Origin: DASYAN01 sp036501345
Lineage (GTDB): Bacteria > Chloroflexota > Ktedonobacteria > Ktedonobacterales > Ktedonobacteraceae
Reading direction: 5' to 3'
Length of the DNA stretch: 5,112 nucleotides
Assembly: GCA_036501345.1 (NCBI GenBank)
Contig: DASYAN010000579.1
Coordinates: 1-5,112, forward strand
Position 1 is the first letter of the stretch. Each line of letters opens with the position of its first letter. The position numbers and the translations under genes were made by a program. Shown piece by piece: positions 1 through 5,112 of this stretch. Under the pieces are notes generated by a model. That model saw only the letters and a list, made by a program, of their open reading frames with translations, did not search any database and was not told the origin of the DNA.

Positions 1-193
1 AATGCAGGCTATTTGGACAAGCAGAGCTGTACTTAACAGGAAGCTTCACAAGCCCTGCGACTTGTGTACAAAGCCAGAGATTCCCTAAATATTATACATC
101 TAGATACCATAAAGTTGCGAATGAGGGGAAAGGATGGCTAGGGAAAAGATATTTCGTGGCCCAGAGACATCATGGCACTAGGTGCCAGAGAAA

Positions 194-218
194 CCCATGG
201 AAATTCTATTTCCATGGG
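194..218. repeat. Perfect inverted repeat, 11-bp arms
   Basis: CCCATGGAAAT (194-204) is the exact reverse complement of ATTTCCATGGG (208-218), leaving a 3-base TCT loop. No T-run follows on either strand, so it is not a standard intrinsic terminator. It could be an operator-like dyad, a structured RNA element or a relic of mobile DNA. The dyad itself is seen directly; any role is a guess. Confidence 0.6.
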
Positions 219-251
219 AGACATGCCTGATGAAATGAAGCTCAAGAATAA

Positions 252-443
252 CTCGTCCATACCGATACTCTACAAATTGAGGCCGCAGGAGTCAGTTATC
301 GTCCTTCAATTACTGCACTTGCCCCACATGATGTGTCTGGCATTATCGGTGGAACAGGGAGATATGTTGAGGCTGCTGGTTAGGTAGTTACCCAATCTAC
401 TAGTGAGGGTGTGGTCACGGACGCGATCTATTTAGAGACTGTG
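252..443 (+). pseudogene. Decayed coding fragment, possibly dirigent/AOC-barrel-like
   Basis: In the frame starting at 252 the sequence reads without a stop to a TAG at 381-383 and then continues open to a TGA at 444-446. The stretch before the TAG contains ALAPHDVSGIIGGTGRYVEA, followed by AG, the TAG, and then VVTQSTSEG. A GGTGxYxxAxG pattern followed by an acidic or small residue and a beta strand is typical of bacterial dirigent-like / allene-oxide-cyclase-barrel proteins near their C-terminus. Upstream the frame is closed by TAA at 249-251 and TGA at 231-233, and I find no start codon or ribosome binding site for it. I read this as a remnant with an in-frame stop. The family resemblance rests on one short motif from memory and could be chance. 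Confidence 0.27.
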
Positions 444-458
444 TGAAAAGGCTTCTCA

Positions 459-484
459 AGCAGCACAGGCTAGCCTGGTCTGCT
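459..484. repeat. Imperfect palindrome downstream of recF
   Basis: The 12-bp perfect palindrome CAGGCTAGCCTG (466-477) is flanked by AGCAG (459-463) and CTGCT (480-484), which pair with each other across two mismatches per side. It lies about 105 bp past the recF stop, so it could help end the dnaN-recF transcript. On the minus strand it is followed only by a short, interrupted T-run (CCTTTTC), and the palindromic core leaves no natural loop. The terminator role is therefore weak. Confidence 0.35.
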
Positions 485-588
485 CTGTGGCCGTTCTTTC
501 TTTACATTAGCATTGGTGTGCGTCTTGCCCTTCAAAATGAGTAAAGCCAACCAGGATATGAAGAGCAGGACGTGTTTGCGCTTCTTAA

Positions 589-1794
589 TTAAGCGGAGAT
601 CTCGTTTTGCAATGAGACTGTTCCACTCATAACATGATAGATATGGGCCTGCTTAACAATCTCGGAGGGAAAACCTGTCAGGTCAGTTGAGGTAAGAAAC
701 ACCTGATTATGCTGTATAACTTGAGACAAAAGGTAATCGCGGCGCAAGTGATCGAGTTCACTGAAAACATCGTCGAGTAATAAGACAGGTTCATCGCCAG
801 TGTTGATACGCATAAATGCTAGTTCGGCAAGCTTGGTAGCCAAAGCGGCAGTGCGTTGCTGACCACGCGACCCGTAGGTGAGCATATTCACGCCATTTAC
901 CAGAAATTCTAGGTCGTCACGGTGAGGTCCGAGCAAGCAGATGCCTTGCAAAATTTCTTTTTTGCGTGCCTCGCGTAACTGCGCCAGATACTGCTGGGGA
1001 GCCTCCGTCATACTCCATAGGGCATCGACCTTAAACGAGGGCCGATAAACGATCTGGAGCTGCTCCTGACCCCCACTGATCGCCTGCTGAAAGGTATTGG
1101 CGTGCTGATTGAGGATAGCAATCATGCTTTGGCGTTCATGAATAACGTGATTTGCCAACTGGACAAGCTGCTCATCTAGATAGTTGAGCATCTGTGGATC
1201 TTCCTGCTGGTCACGGATACGCTTGAGCAAAGCAGCACGTTGGGCCACAATCTTGCGGTACTTCATCAGCGTCTGACAGTAGTGGGGTTGAATCTGGCAG
1301 AGCGCTCGGTCAAGGAAACGCCTACGCTCATCGGGAGCACCATCAACAAGATGCAGATCGGTGGGAGCAAAGAGCACAACACGCAATTGTCCGATCGCAT
1401 CCATAGTTTTCTTAGATGCACCATTGATCTTGTAGCGCTTGCGGGGTGCATTGGCAGGCAACGCAATCGAGTGTGCCTCACGAACCACATGTCCGTTCAT
1501 TTCGAAGGTGGGAGGTGTAGGATCGAAAAGAATAATCTCTATCCGTAGGTCATCCTCATGGCGCTTGACGGTGCCATCGAGATGTGCCACATGTTCCTGA
1601 GCAAACCAGTTGACAACCTCGCGATCACTGCTGGCATGAAAAGAGCTGCCCAGAGCAAGCATGCTCACAGCCTCAAGTAGATTTGTCTTTCCCTGAGCAT
1701 TGTCACCGTGGAAAACGAAGAGTCCTGGCTCCAGATCTAAAGCCAGTTGTTTATAGTTGCGAAACTCATTCAAGGAAAGGTGTGAAAGATACAT
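589..1794 (-). CDS. recF: DNA replication and repair protein RecF
   Basis: RecF is an SMC/ABC-type ATPase that binds gapped DNA and, with RecO and RecR, helps load RecA at stalled replication forks. The 401-residue product starts MYLSHLSLNEFRNY, the canonical RecF opening. It has a Walker A P-loop G30-D-N-A-Q-G-K-T37, the RecF motif GPHRDD at 289-294, an ABC signature SRGQQRT at 309-315, Walker B LLLDD at 338-342 with D-loop SELD at 345-348, and a VFLTSTD switch region near 365-371. The usual length is about 360-380 residues. The excess seems to lie around residues 90-117, a proline-rich stretch before RKRYKING, which may be a lineage-specific loop. The ATG at 1794 is supported by homology at the N-terminus, but the Shine-Dalgarno in the 23-bp gap after dnaN is poor, so translation may depend on coupling to dnaN. 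The gene is co-oriented with dnaN and probably co-transcribed with it. The TAA stop lies inside a TTAATTAA palindrome (585-592). Confidence 0.97.
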   Translation of the reverse strand: MYLSHLSLNEFRNYKQLALDLEPGLFVFHGDNAQGKTNLLEAVSMLALGSSFHASSDREVVNWFAQEHVAHLDGTVKRHEDDLRIEIILFDPTPPTFEMNGHVVREAHSIALPANAPRKRYKINGASKKTMDAIGQLRVVLFAPTDLHLVDGAPDERRRFLDRALCQIQPHYCQTLMKYRKIVAQRAALLKRIRDQQEDPQMLNYLDEQLVQLANHVIHERQSMIAILNQHANTFQQAISGGQEQLQIVYRPSFKVDALWSMTEAPQQYLAQLREARKKEILQGICLLGPHRDDLEFLVNGVNMLTYGSRGQQRTAALATKLAELAFMRINTGDEPVLLLDDVFSELDHLRRDYLLSQVIQHNQVFLTSTDLTGFPSEIVKQAHIYHVMSGTVSLQNEISA

Positions 1795-1817
1795 GCTTGC
1801 ATATCCGCGTTACAGAG

Positions 1818-2963
1818 TTACCGATTGGTACTCATTGGCATAATGACATAGGTATAATCAGCGGAACCCACAGGTCTGAGCACACCTGGATTAGCCGACG
1901 TGTTCAGTTCAAGAGCTACCTCGGGCGTATCCATGATCGCAAGCACCTCGGTCAGGTATTTCACGTTGAAGATGATTTGCACTTCAGGACCATCAACGGC
2001 TGCATTAATGGTAGCAGTATTATCACCGACATCCTCAGCATTAGACTCCAACGTCAATGTGCCAGCGCCAGCCTCAATACCTTCGCCACTGCCACCATTG
2101 ATCTTAACACGAGTAATATTTGAGCTGTCACGCGCAAAGGGAGTAACCATCTTGACCGCAGCCGCAAATTCTTTGGTCTCAATTACTGCACGCACGGCAT
2201 GCTGCTTCGGAATGGCTGCGCGGATGTTCGGGAAGGTTCCCTCGATCAAACGCGAAACCAGATCGACGTGCTCGGTATGGAAAAGTACCTGACTGCGATT
2301 GGGCGTGACCACCATCTGAACAGTACCTTCAGAAGGCAAGATACGAGCCAATTCGGCCAGAGTACGAGCCGGAATCAAAATATTGCCATGTGACTCGGTG
2401 TGACCGGGTAGTGGTGCTACACGCATCGCCAAACGAAATGAATCGGCAGCTGCAAATGATACAGATTCATTATTGACTTCAACCAGCACACCAGTAAGGA
2501 CCGGGCGGGAGTCATCATCGGCAGCCGCAAATGCAACTTGGGAGATCATTTCTTTGAGCAGACCAGCATCCAGCACAATTGGAGCTTCCCCACCCTCTGC
2601 ACTTGGGATCAGCGGGAATTCTGACGGGTCCATCCCCTTCACATTGGCATTGTTTTTCGCAGTTTTCACATTGATCGCATGCGTATCTTCGGAGACGATG
2701 AGATCTACCTGACCCTGTGTCAAGCTACCAACAAGCTCACTGAACGTCTTCGCTGGGACCGTCGTTGATCCCTCTTGATGAATTTCGGCATCAACCCAGC
2801 AGTTAATGCCAATTTCCAAATTGGTTGCAGACAGTTTTAAACGACCCTGATCAGTTGTTAGCAAAATATTAGCAAGGATAGGCAATGTACTACGGCTAGA
2901 GACCGCATGTCCCACAATGGAGAGCCCTCGGCTCAAATCCTGCTGCTTGCATGTAATTCTCAC
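1818..2963 (-). CDS. dnaN: DNA polymerase III subunit beta (sliding clamp)
   Basis: The beta clamp is a ring-shaped homodimer that encircles DNA and tethers DNA polymerase III and many repair factors. From the GTG at 2963 the product has 381 residues, close to the family norm, and begins MRITCKQQDLSRGL. Recognisable family segments are RSTLPILAN (24-32), GMDPSEFPLIP (110-120, end of domain 1), IPARTLAEL and FAAADSFRLAM in domain 2, LIEGTFPNIRAAIP at the start of domain 3, ARDSSNITRVKI (277-288), and the C-terminal YVIMPM (372-377) ahead of STNR. A glycine-rich insert at about 289-301 is longer than in common homologues. An ATG at 2993 would add ten residues (MFRCVWRNAF), but it lacks a Shine-Dalgarno and sits only about ten bases from the predicted transcript start. 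The GTG has GGAGG nine bases upstream and matches the family N-terminus. The gene leads a likely dnaN-recF operon; dnaA is not next to it in this window. Confidence 0.97.
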   Translation of the reverse strand: MRITCKQQDLSRGLSIVGHAVSSRSTLPILANILLTTDQGRLKLSATNLEIGINCWVDAEIHQEGSTTVPAKTFSELVGSLTQGQVDLIVSEDTHAINVKTAKNNANVKGMDPSEFPLIPSAEGGEAPIVLDAGLLKEMISQVAFAAADDDSRPVLTGVLVEVNNESVSFAAADSFRLAMRVAPLPGHTESHGNILIPARTLAELARILPSEGTVQMVVTPNRSQVLFHTEHVDLVSRLIEGTFPNIRAAIPKQHAVRAVIETKEFAAAVKMVTPFARDSSNITRVKINGGSGEGIEAGAGTLTLESNAEDVGDNTATINAAVDGPEVQIIFNVKYLTEVLAIMDTPEVALELNTSANPGVLRPVGSADYTYVIMPMSTNR

Positions 2964-2972
2964 GAATGCATT

Positions 2973-2977
2973 CCTCC
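2973..2977 (-). promoter_or_regulatory. dnaN ribosome binding site (decides the GTG start)
   Basis: GGAGG on the minus strand lies 9 bases before the GTG at 2963. It falls inside the alternative reading frame that begins at ATG 2993, so it supports the shorter protein. Confidence 0.8.
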
Positions 2978-3010
2978 AGACACAACGAAACATGGTTATC
3001 TTTTGGAGCT

Positions 3011-3039
3011 AGTATAGCGCATTCGATGCGGAGTGTAAA
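3011..3039 (-). promoter_or_regulatory. Sigma70-type promoter for dnaN-recF
   Basis: Reading the minus strand, TTTACA (3039-3034) and TATACT (3016-3011) each match the -35 and -10 consensus at five of six positions, and the spacer is exactly 17 bp. The predicted start of transcription is near 3004, giving an untranslated leader of about 40 bases with the GGAGG site. No other promoter of this quality was seen ahead of dnaN. Confidence 0.75.
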
Positions 3040-3055
3040 CTAGGCAAGATCGCTC

Positions 3056-3081
3056 GATGGCTCCACTAAGTTGGAGCCATC
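3056..3081. repeat. Hairpin/dyad just upstream of the dnaN promoter
   Basis: GATGGCTCCA (3056-3065) is the perfect reverse complement of TGGAGCCATC (3072-3081), with a six-base loop CTAAGT. It starts 16 bp beyond the -35 box of the dnaN promoter. On the plus strand it is followed by CCCAGTTTTGG, a short four-T run, so it could be a weak plus-strand terminator. It could instead act as a dyad-symmetric operator, or insulate dnaN from transcription arriving from the right on the minus strand. The structure is seen directly; the role is open. Confidence 0.6.
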
Positions 3082-3563
3082 CCAGTTTTGGCAGTACACC
3101 AGTAAGAGGGGGTGTTCTCCTCTGCATATTAAATTTCGTCTATCCCACCCGATATTATACGAAAGATGTTACTTTCTTTAGCAGACCGAGGGTGTCTCGT
3201 AATCCAGATAAGTAGAGCCTTTCTCAGCCTCAACAAATACAGAGCATCTTTTTCTGGCTCATGAGAGCTTTCCTTGCTATGGACAAGAGGATCTTAATAG
3301 AGTAGATGAAGCTGGCCAAGATCTCACATGCCCCATGATCGATTAGAGGCTGTCCGCTTTTGAGAGAAAGTTGTCCTCTTTTGTCTTCAAGATGTCCTTT
3401 TTGCCCCTAGCAAAGAACTTTCTCATTAGGTACTCTTTCCACTAGAGGCTTTTAGTGAGGGGCTTCTGAGTTATAAAGCACCATCAGTGGGTTGAAAAGG
3501 CGTAATAGTGCCATCCTGACAGTAGCCTAGGCTTTTTAATCTGGCTTATTTAAGGTTAAAAGT
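3082..3563. other. Intergenic region without a gene
   Basis: I find no reading frame of gene-like quality on either strand between the hairpin near the dnaN promoter and the repeat-protein gene. The notable content is the set of three phased TGTCC repeats at 3351-3413. DnaA boxes of the TTATCCACA type were looked for and not found, so nothing here supports a replication origin despite the nearby dnaN. I found no good promoter for the rightward gene; the best-looking boxes have wrong spacing. Confidence 0.6.
3351..3413 (+). repeat. Three direct repeats with exact 21-bp period (TGTCC...TTTT)
   Basis: TGTCCGCTTTTG (3351), TGTCCTCTTTTG (3372) and TGTCCTTTTTG (3393) start exactly 21 bp apart, two turns of B-DNA. 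The second half of each unit is less conserved, though AAG recurs near the end of the first two. Multiple short direct repeats beginning TGT at an element end are characteristic of the IS21 family, so this could be an orphan IS21-like terminus. Alternatives are iteron-like or operator sites for a protein that binds one face of the helix. No IstA- or IstB-like gene and no inverted copy of the repeat was seen in the window. Confidence 0.55.
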
Positions 3564-5018
3564 TTGTATCAAAAATTAATGGGAAAGAAAAAAAAGGCAG
3601 AAAATTCATTCATGCGAAGAAGTAGAGAAACAGACCGAGGCTACATCCAACGGTCTAATGGAATTAGAGGATCCAGGCTGAACCCATGGGAGAAGGAAGA
3701 TAGGGTTCCACATATTCCAATAATACCAAAGCAAGCACCTGATTTTGTGAGGATATCTAGTGAGGGCGGACATTCTAGTCGTCTCACCAAACGTGCTGGT
3801 GTATTAGAAAAAATTGACTCTTTTAATTCAGACATAGATATCATTACAAAGAATAAAAACTTTCTTAAAACTCTTACATTTAAGCAAACAATGGAATTTA
3901 AGCAATATATTACCTTTCTGACAAATGCATTTGCAAAGGCATCTTCAAGAGCTGTAGGCCATTGTGACAATTCATATTCGCAATTTGACATTGCAATGAT
4001 GGAAGAAGTACACAATAGACTTGATAGCTTACTTAATGAAAGTAGACAAATAAGAGAATGCATTGATTATTGGGATACAATACAGAGCCATAGTGCTACG
4101 ATTGAAGCAAATCTGGATCAATTTTTGCCATCTGAGAGGAATAATGTTAAAGACAGCATCACCCAAATTAGGAAAGAAGCCGATCAGGTATATGAGAGCA
4201 TTTTAAAAAACTTGGGCGCCATTTCAATAGGTAAGCAAGAGAGAGATAAAGCACAAGAATCTCTTGATAGTTCTTTTAAGCAGCTTCAAGGCATAAAGGT
4301 GAAACTATACCAAAGATACATCGAGAACTCCTCGAACATATATCATATGATTCAATCAAATTCGGCTCGATTTTCGCAGTTTGAGAGGGATAAAGATAGT
4401 ATCACCCAAATTAGAGAAGAAGCCGATCAGATATATGAGAGCGTCTTAAAAAATTTGGAGAGCGTCTTAAAAAATTTGCGTACCATTTCAACAGATAAGC
4501 AAGAGAGGGAGGAAACACAAAAATCTCTTGATAGTTCTTTTAAGCAGCTTCAAGACATAGATGCAGATTTAGGAATAATACACATTAGTAATATAGCAGA
4601 TACATGTAGCAATATCGAAACAAATTTGGATCAATTTTCGCTCTTTGAGAGAGATACTGTTAAAGACAGCATCTGTCAAATTAGGAAAGAATATGATCAG
4701 ATATATGAGAGCGTCTTAAAAAATTTGGAGAGCGTCTTAAAAAATTTGCGTACCATTTCAACGGATAAGCAAGAGAGGGAGGAAACACAAAAATCTCTTG
4801 ATAGTTCTTTTAAGCAGCTTCAAGGCATAAATGCAAATTTAGAAAGAATATACATTATTATTAATATAGTAGATAGATGCGACAATATTGAAACAAATTT
4901 GGCTCAATTTTCGCCCTTTGAGAGAAATACTGTTAAAGACAGCATCTGCCAAATTAGAGAAGAAGCCGATCAGGTAAAGTGGACCCATTTGTCAAGACAG
5001 GAGGAAGGGCAGTTTTAA
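3564..5018 (+). CDS. Repeat-containing, probably coiled-coil protein of unknown function, 3' end disrupted
   Basis: I do not recognise this protein. The open frame runs from a TTG at 3564 (AAGG eight bases upstream) for 484 residues. Other possible starts are ATG 3579 and ATG 3612, and the choice is uncertain. The first 75 or so residues are basic and polar (GKKKKAENSF, then many Arg) and look disordered. Residues about 80-175 look helical. From residue 180 onward there are tandem repeats beginning at about 180, 263, 351 and 442, each with the elements xFERxxVKDSIxQIRxExDQ, YESxLKNL, KQER and SLDSSFKQLQ. The Lys/Glu/Gln/Leu-rich pattern suggests long amphipathic helices or coiled coil. No signal peptide or membrane segment is evident. 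The fourth repeat stops at EEADQV (residue 471). The last 13 residues, beginning KWTHLSRQ, do not match any repeat and appear to be read from an insertion-sequence end. The gene is much more AT-rich than dnaN and recF (for example about 35% GC at 4441-4500), consistent with horizontal acquisition. It may be a truncated pseudogene. Confidence 0.6.
   Translation: MYQKLMGKKKKAENSFMRRSRETDRGYIQRSNGIRGSRLNPWEKEDRVPHIPIIPKQAPDFVRISSEGGHSSRLTKRAGVLEKIDSFNSDIDIITKNKNFLKTLTFKQTMEFKQYITFLTNAFAKASSRAVGHCDNSYSQFDIAMMEEVHNRLDSLLNESRQIRECIDYWDTIQSHSATIEANLDQFLPSERNNVKDSITQIRKEADQVYESILKNLGAISIGKQERDKAQESLDSSFKQLQGIKVKLYQRYIENSSNIYHMIQSNSARFSQFERDKDSITQIREEADQIYESVLKNLESVLKNLRTISTDKQEREETQKSLDSSFKQLQDIDADLGIIHISNIADTCSNIETNLDQFSLFERDTVKDSICQIRKEYDQIYESVLKNLESVLKNLRTISTDKQEREETQKSLDSSFKQLQGINANLERIYIIINIVDRCDNIETNLAQFSPFERNTVKDSICQIREEADQVKWTHLSRQEEGQF
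4437..4478 (+). repeat. Perfect 21-bp tandem duplication (ESVLKNL twice), unit two
   Basis: Bases 4437-4457 and 4458-4478 are identical and encode ESVLKNL followed directly by ESVLKNL. Seven residues is one coiled-coil heptad, so the duplication keeps a heptad register. The same double copy occurs in the next repeat unit. Confidence 0.92.
4707..4748 (+). repeat. Perfect 21-bp tandem duplication (ESVLKNL twice), unit three
   Basis: Bases 4707-4727 and 4728-4748 are identical to each other and to the pair at 4437-4478. The heptad duplication must have arisen before the large unit was copied. Unit one has only a single YESILKNL at the corresponding place (from 4191). Confidence 0.92.
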
Positions 5019-5112
5019 GAGCTACTCTCCTCCTTTTCCTTTCGGTGTGTTTCTCGTTTTATGGTAAAACAATTGGTGTACCTGTTGAATACACTTCAGC
5101 AGGAGTATGATA
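4977..5112 (-). mobile_element. End of an IS3-family-like insertion sequence (runs off the window)
   Basis: The repeat unit that should continue as TATGAGAGC after GATCAGGTA is replaced from about 4977 by AAGTGGACCCATTTGTCAAG and then CAGGAGG. This has the look of an IS3-family terminal inverted repeat (TGGACCC...), with the outer TG at 4980-4981. Just inside, on the minus strand, is the C-terminal end of a transposase resembling IS3 OrfB (5112-5059), in the orientation expected when the 3' end of the element faces left. The exact boundary is uncertain within 4977-4980, because the other end and any target-site duplication lie outside the window. Confidence 0.65.
5059..5112 (-). CDS. IS3-family transposase (OrfB-like), C-terminal end only
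   Basis: The minus strand from the window edge reads YHTPAEVYSTGTPIVLP and then TAA at 5061-5059. The TPAEVY motif is the conserved C-terminus of the DDE integrase-core transposases of the IS3 family (commonly seen as LGYRTPAEVY or similar). These enzymes cut and join the element ends by a copy-out, circle-forming route. Only 17 codons are visible, so the catalytic residues and any OrfA partner lie beyond the window. The 60-80 bp between its stop and the proposed terminus suits an IS 3' end. Confidence 0.7.
   Translation of the reverse strand, partial: YHTPAEVYSTGTPIVLP

Larger units (their letters stand above)
1..588. other. Gene-poor region downstream of recF
   Basis: No intact gene can be supported in this stretch, on either strand. 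The longest ATG frame (172-387, plus) has no recognisable domain and no good ribosome binding site, and it overlaps a different frame (252-443) that looks more protein-like but is broken by stops. Two inverted repeats are present (194-218 and 459-484). The sequence GAGACTGTGTGAAAAG at 435-450 resembles the type of terminus seen on some insertion sequences, but no inverted partner was found in the window. The overall impression is of degraded accessory DNA beside the dnaN-recF pair. Confidence 0.6.
4101..4976 (+). repeat. Tandem repeat array inside the coiled-coil gene
   Basis: The array has units at 4101-4349 (83 codons), 4350-4613 (88), 4614-4886 (91) and a broken fourth at 4887-4976 (30 codons), all in frame. 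Units two and three are near-identical: 4425-4554 and 4695-4824 are offset by 270 bp and differ at only one position (4493 A versus 4763 G, synonymous in a Thr codon). Unit one is more diverged and lacks the nested 7-codon duplication. This points to a recent duplication of one unit on top of an older array. Confidence 0.9.

Noticed and set aside
172..387. 71-codon plus-strand frame starting MALGARETHG
   Set aside because: No recognisable domain, no good ribosome binding site, and an overlapping frame looks more protein-like; probably chance within decayed DNA.
435..450. GAGACTGTGTGAAAAG as an insertion-sequence terminus
   Set aside because: Resembles some IS ends from memory, but no inverted partner or transposase trace is present in the window.
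1240..2712. Several plus-strand and one minus-strand open frames overlapping recF and dnaN
   Set aside because: They are out-of-frame shadows of two clearly recognised genes, with low-complexity or unlike-protein translations.
3161..3180. Small hairpin GAAAG/CTTTC followed by TTTA as a terminator
   Set aside because: Five-base stem with little GC and no upstream gene on that strand.
3351..3413. CRISPR-like array
   Set aside because: Only three imperfect 11-12 bp cores at a 21-bp period, far too short for repeat plus spacer.
3492..3551. Promoter for the repeat gene (TTGAAA at 3492 or CTGACA at 3516)
   Set aside because: No acceptable -10 box at 16-18 bp from either.
2994..3563. Possible replication origin next to dnaN
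   Set aside because: No TTATCCACA-like DnaA boxes or clustered AT-rich 13-mers were found, and dnaA is absent.
3641..4063. 140-codon minus-strand frame antisense to the repeat gene
   Set aside because: Its composition mirrors the opposite strand; no motif, promoter or ribosome binding site supports it.

Overview
The window carries two chromosomal housekeeping genes on the minus strand. dnaN (beta sliding clamp, 1818-2963) is followed 23 bp later by recF (589-1794), and both are intact by every motif I can read. They share the usual bacterial dnaN-recF order, but dnaA does not precede dnaN and gyrB does not follow recF within the window. A strong sigma70-type promoter (3011-3039), a Shine-Dalgarno (2973-2977) and a GTG start at 2963 make a coherent expression unit for the pair.

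The flanks look accessory and eroded. From 1 to 588 there is no convincing intact gene. One short reading frame (252-443, interrupted by TAG) has a glycine-rich segment that recalls the bacterial dirigent/allene-oxide-cyclase barrel type, and is probably a decayed gene. Two inverted repeats also lie there. Between the dnaN promoter and 3563 there is about 500 bp without a gene. It holds a 10-bp-arm hairpin just upstream of the dnaN promoter and three TGTCC-headed direct repeats with an exact 21-bp period (3351-3413), possibly the orphan end of an IS21-like element.

On the plus strand, 3564-5018 encodes an AT-rich, lysine/glutamate-rich, probably coiled-coil protein of unknown function. Its C-terminal half consists of tandem repeats of 83-91 residues. 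Two adjacent copies are almost identical in DNA (one difference over 130 bp), and each contains a nested perfect 21-bp duplication. The fourth repeat breaks off abruptly near 4976. What follows looks like the terminus of an IS3-family insertion sequence, because the last 17 codons of a transposase resembling IS3 OrfB read inward on the minus strand (5112-5059). The present 3' end of the repeat gene was therefore probably created by an insertion.

Organism: the style of DnaN and RecF, the moderate GC content and the density of mobile-element debris suggest Chloroflexota, perhaps the Ktedonobacteria. This is a recognition-based inference, not proven here. The most interesting parts are the repeat-bearing coiled-coil gene with its insertion scar and the phased 21-bp repeats. 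I do not see a complete new multi-gene system.
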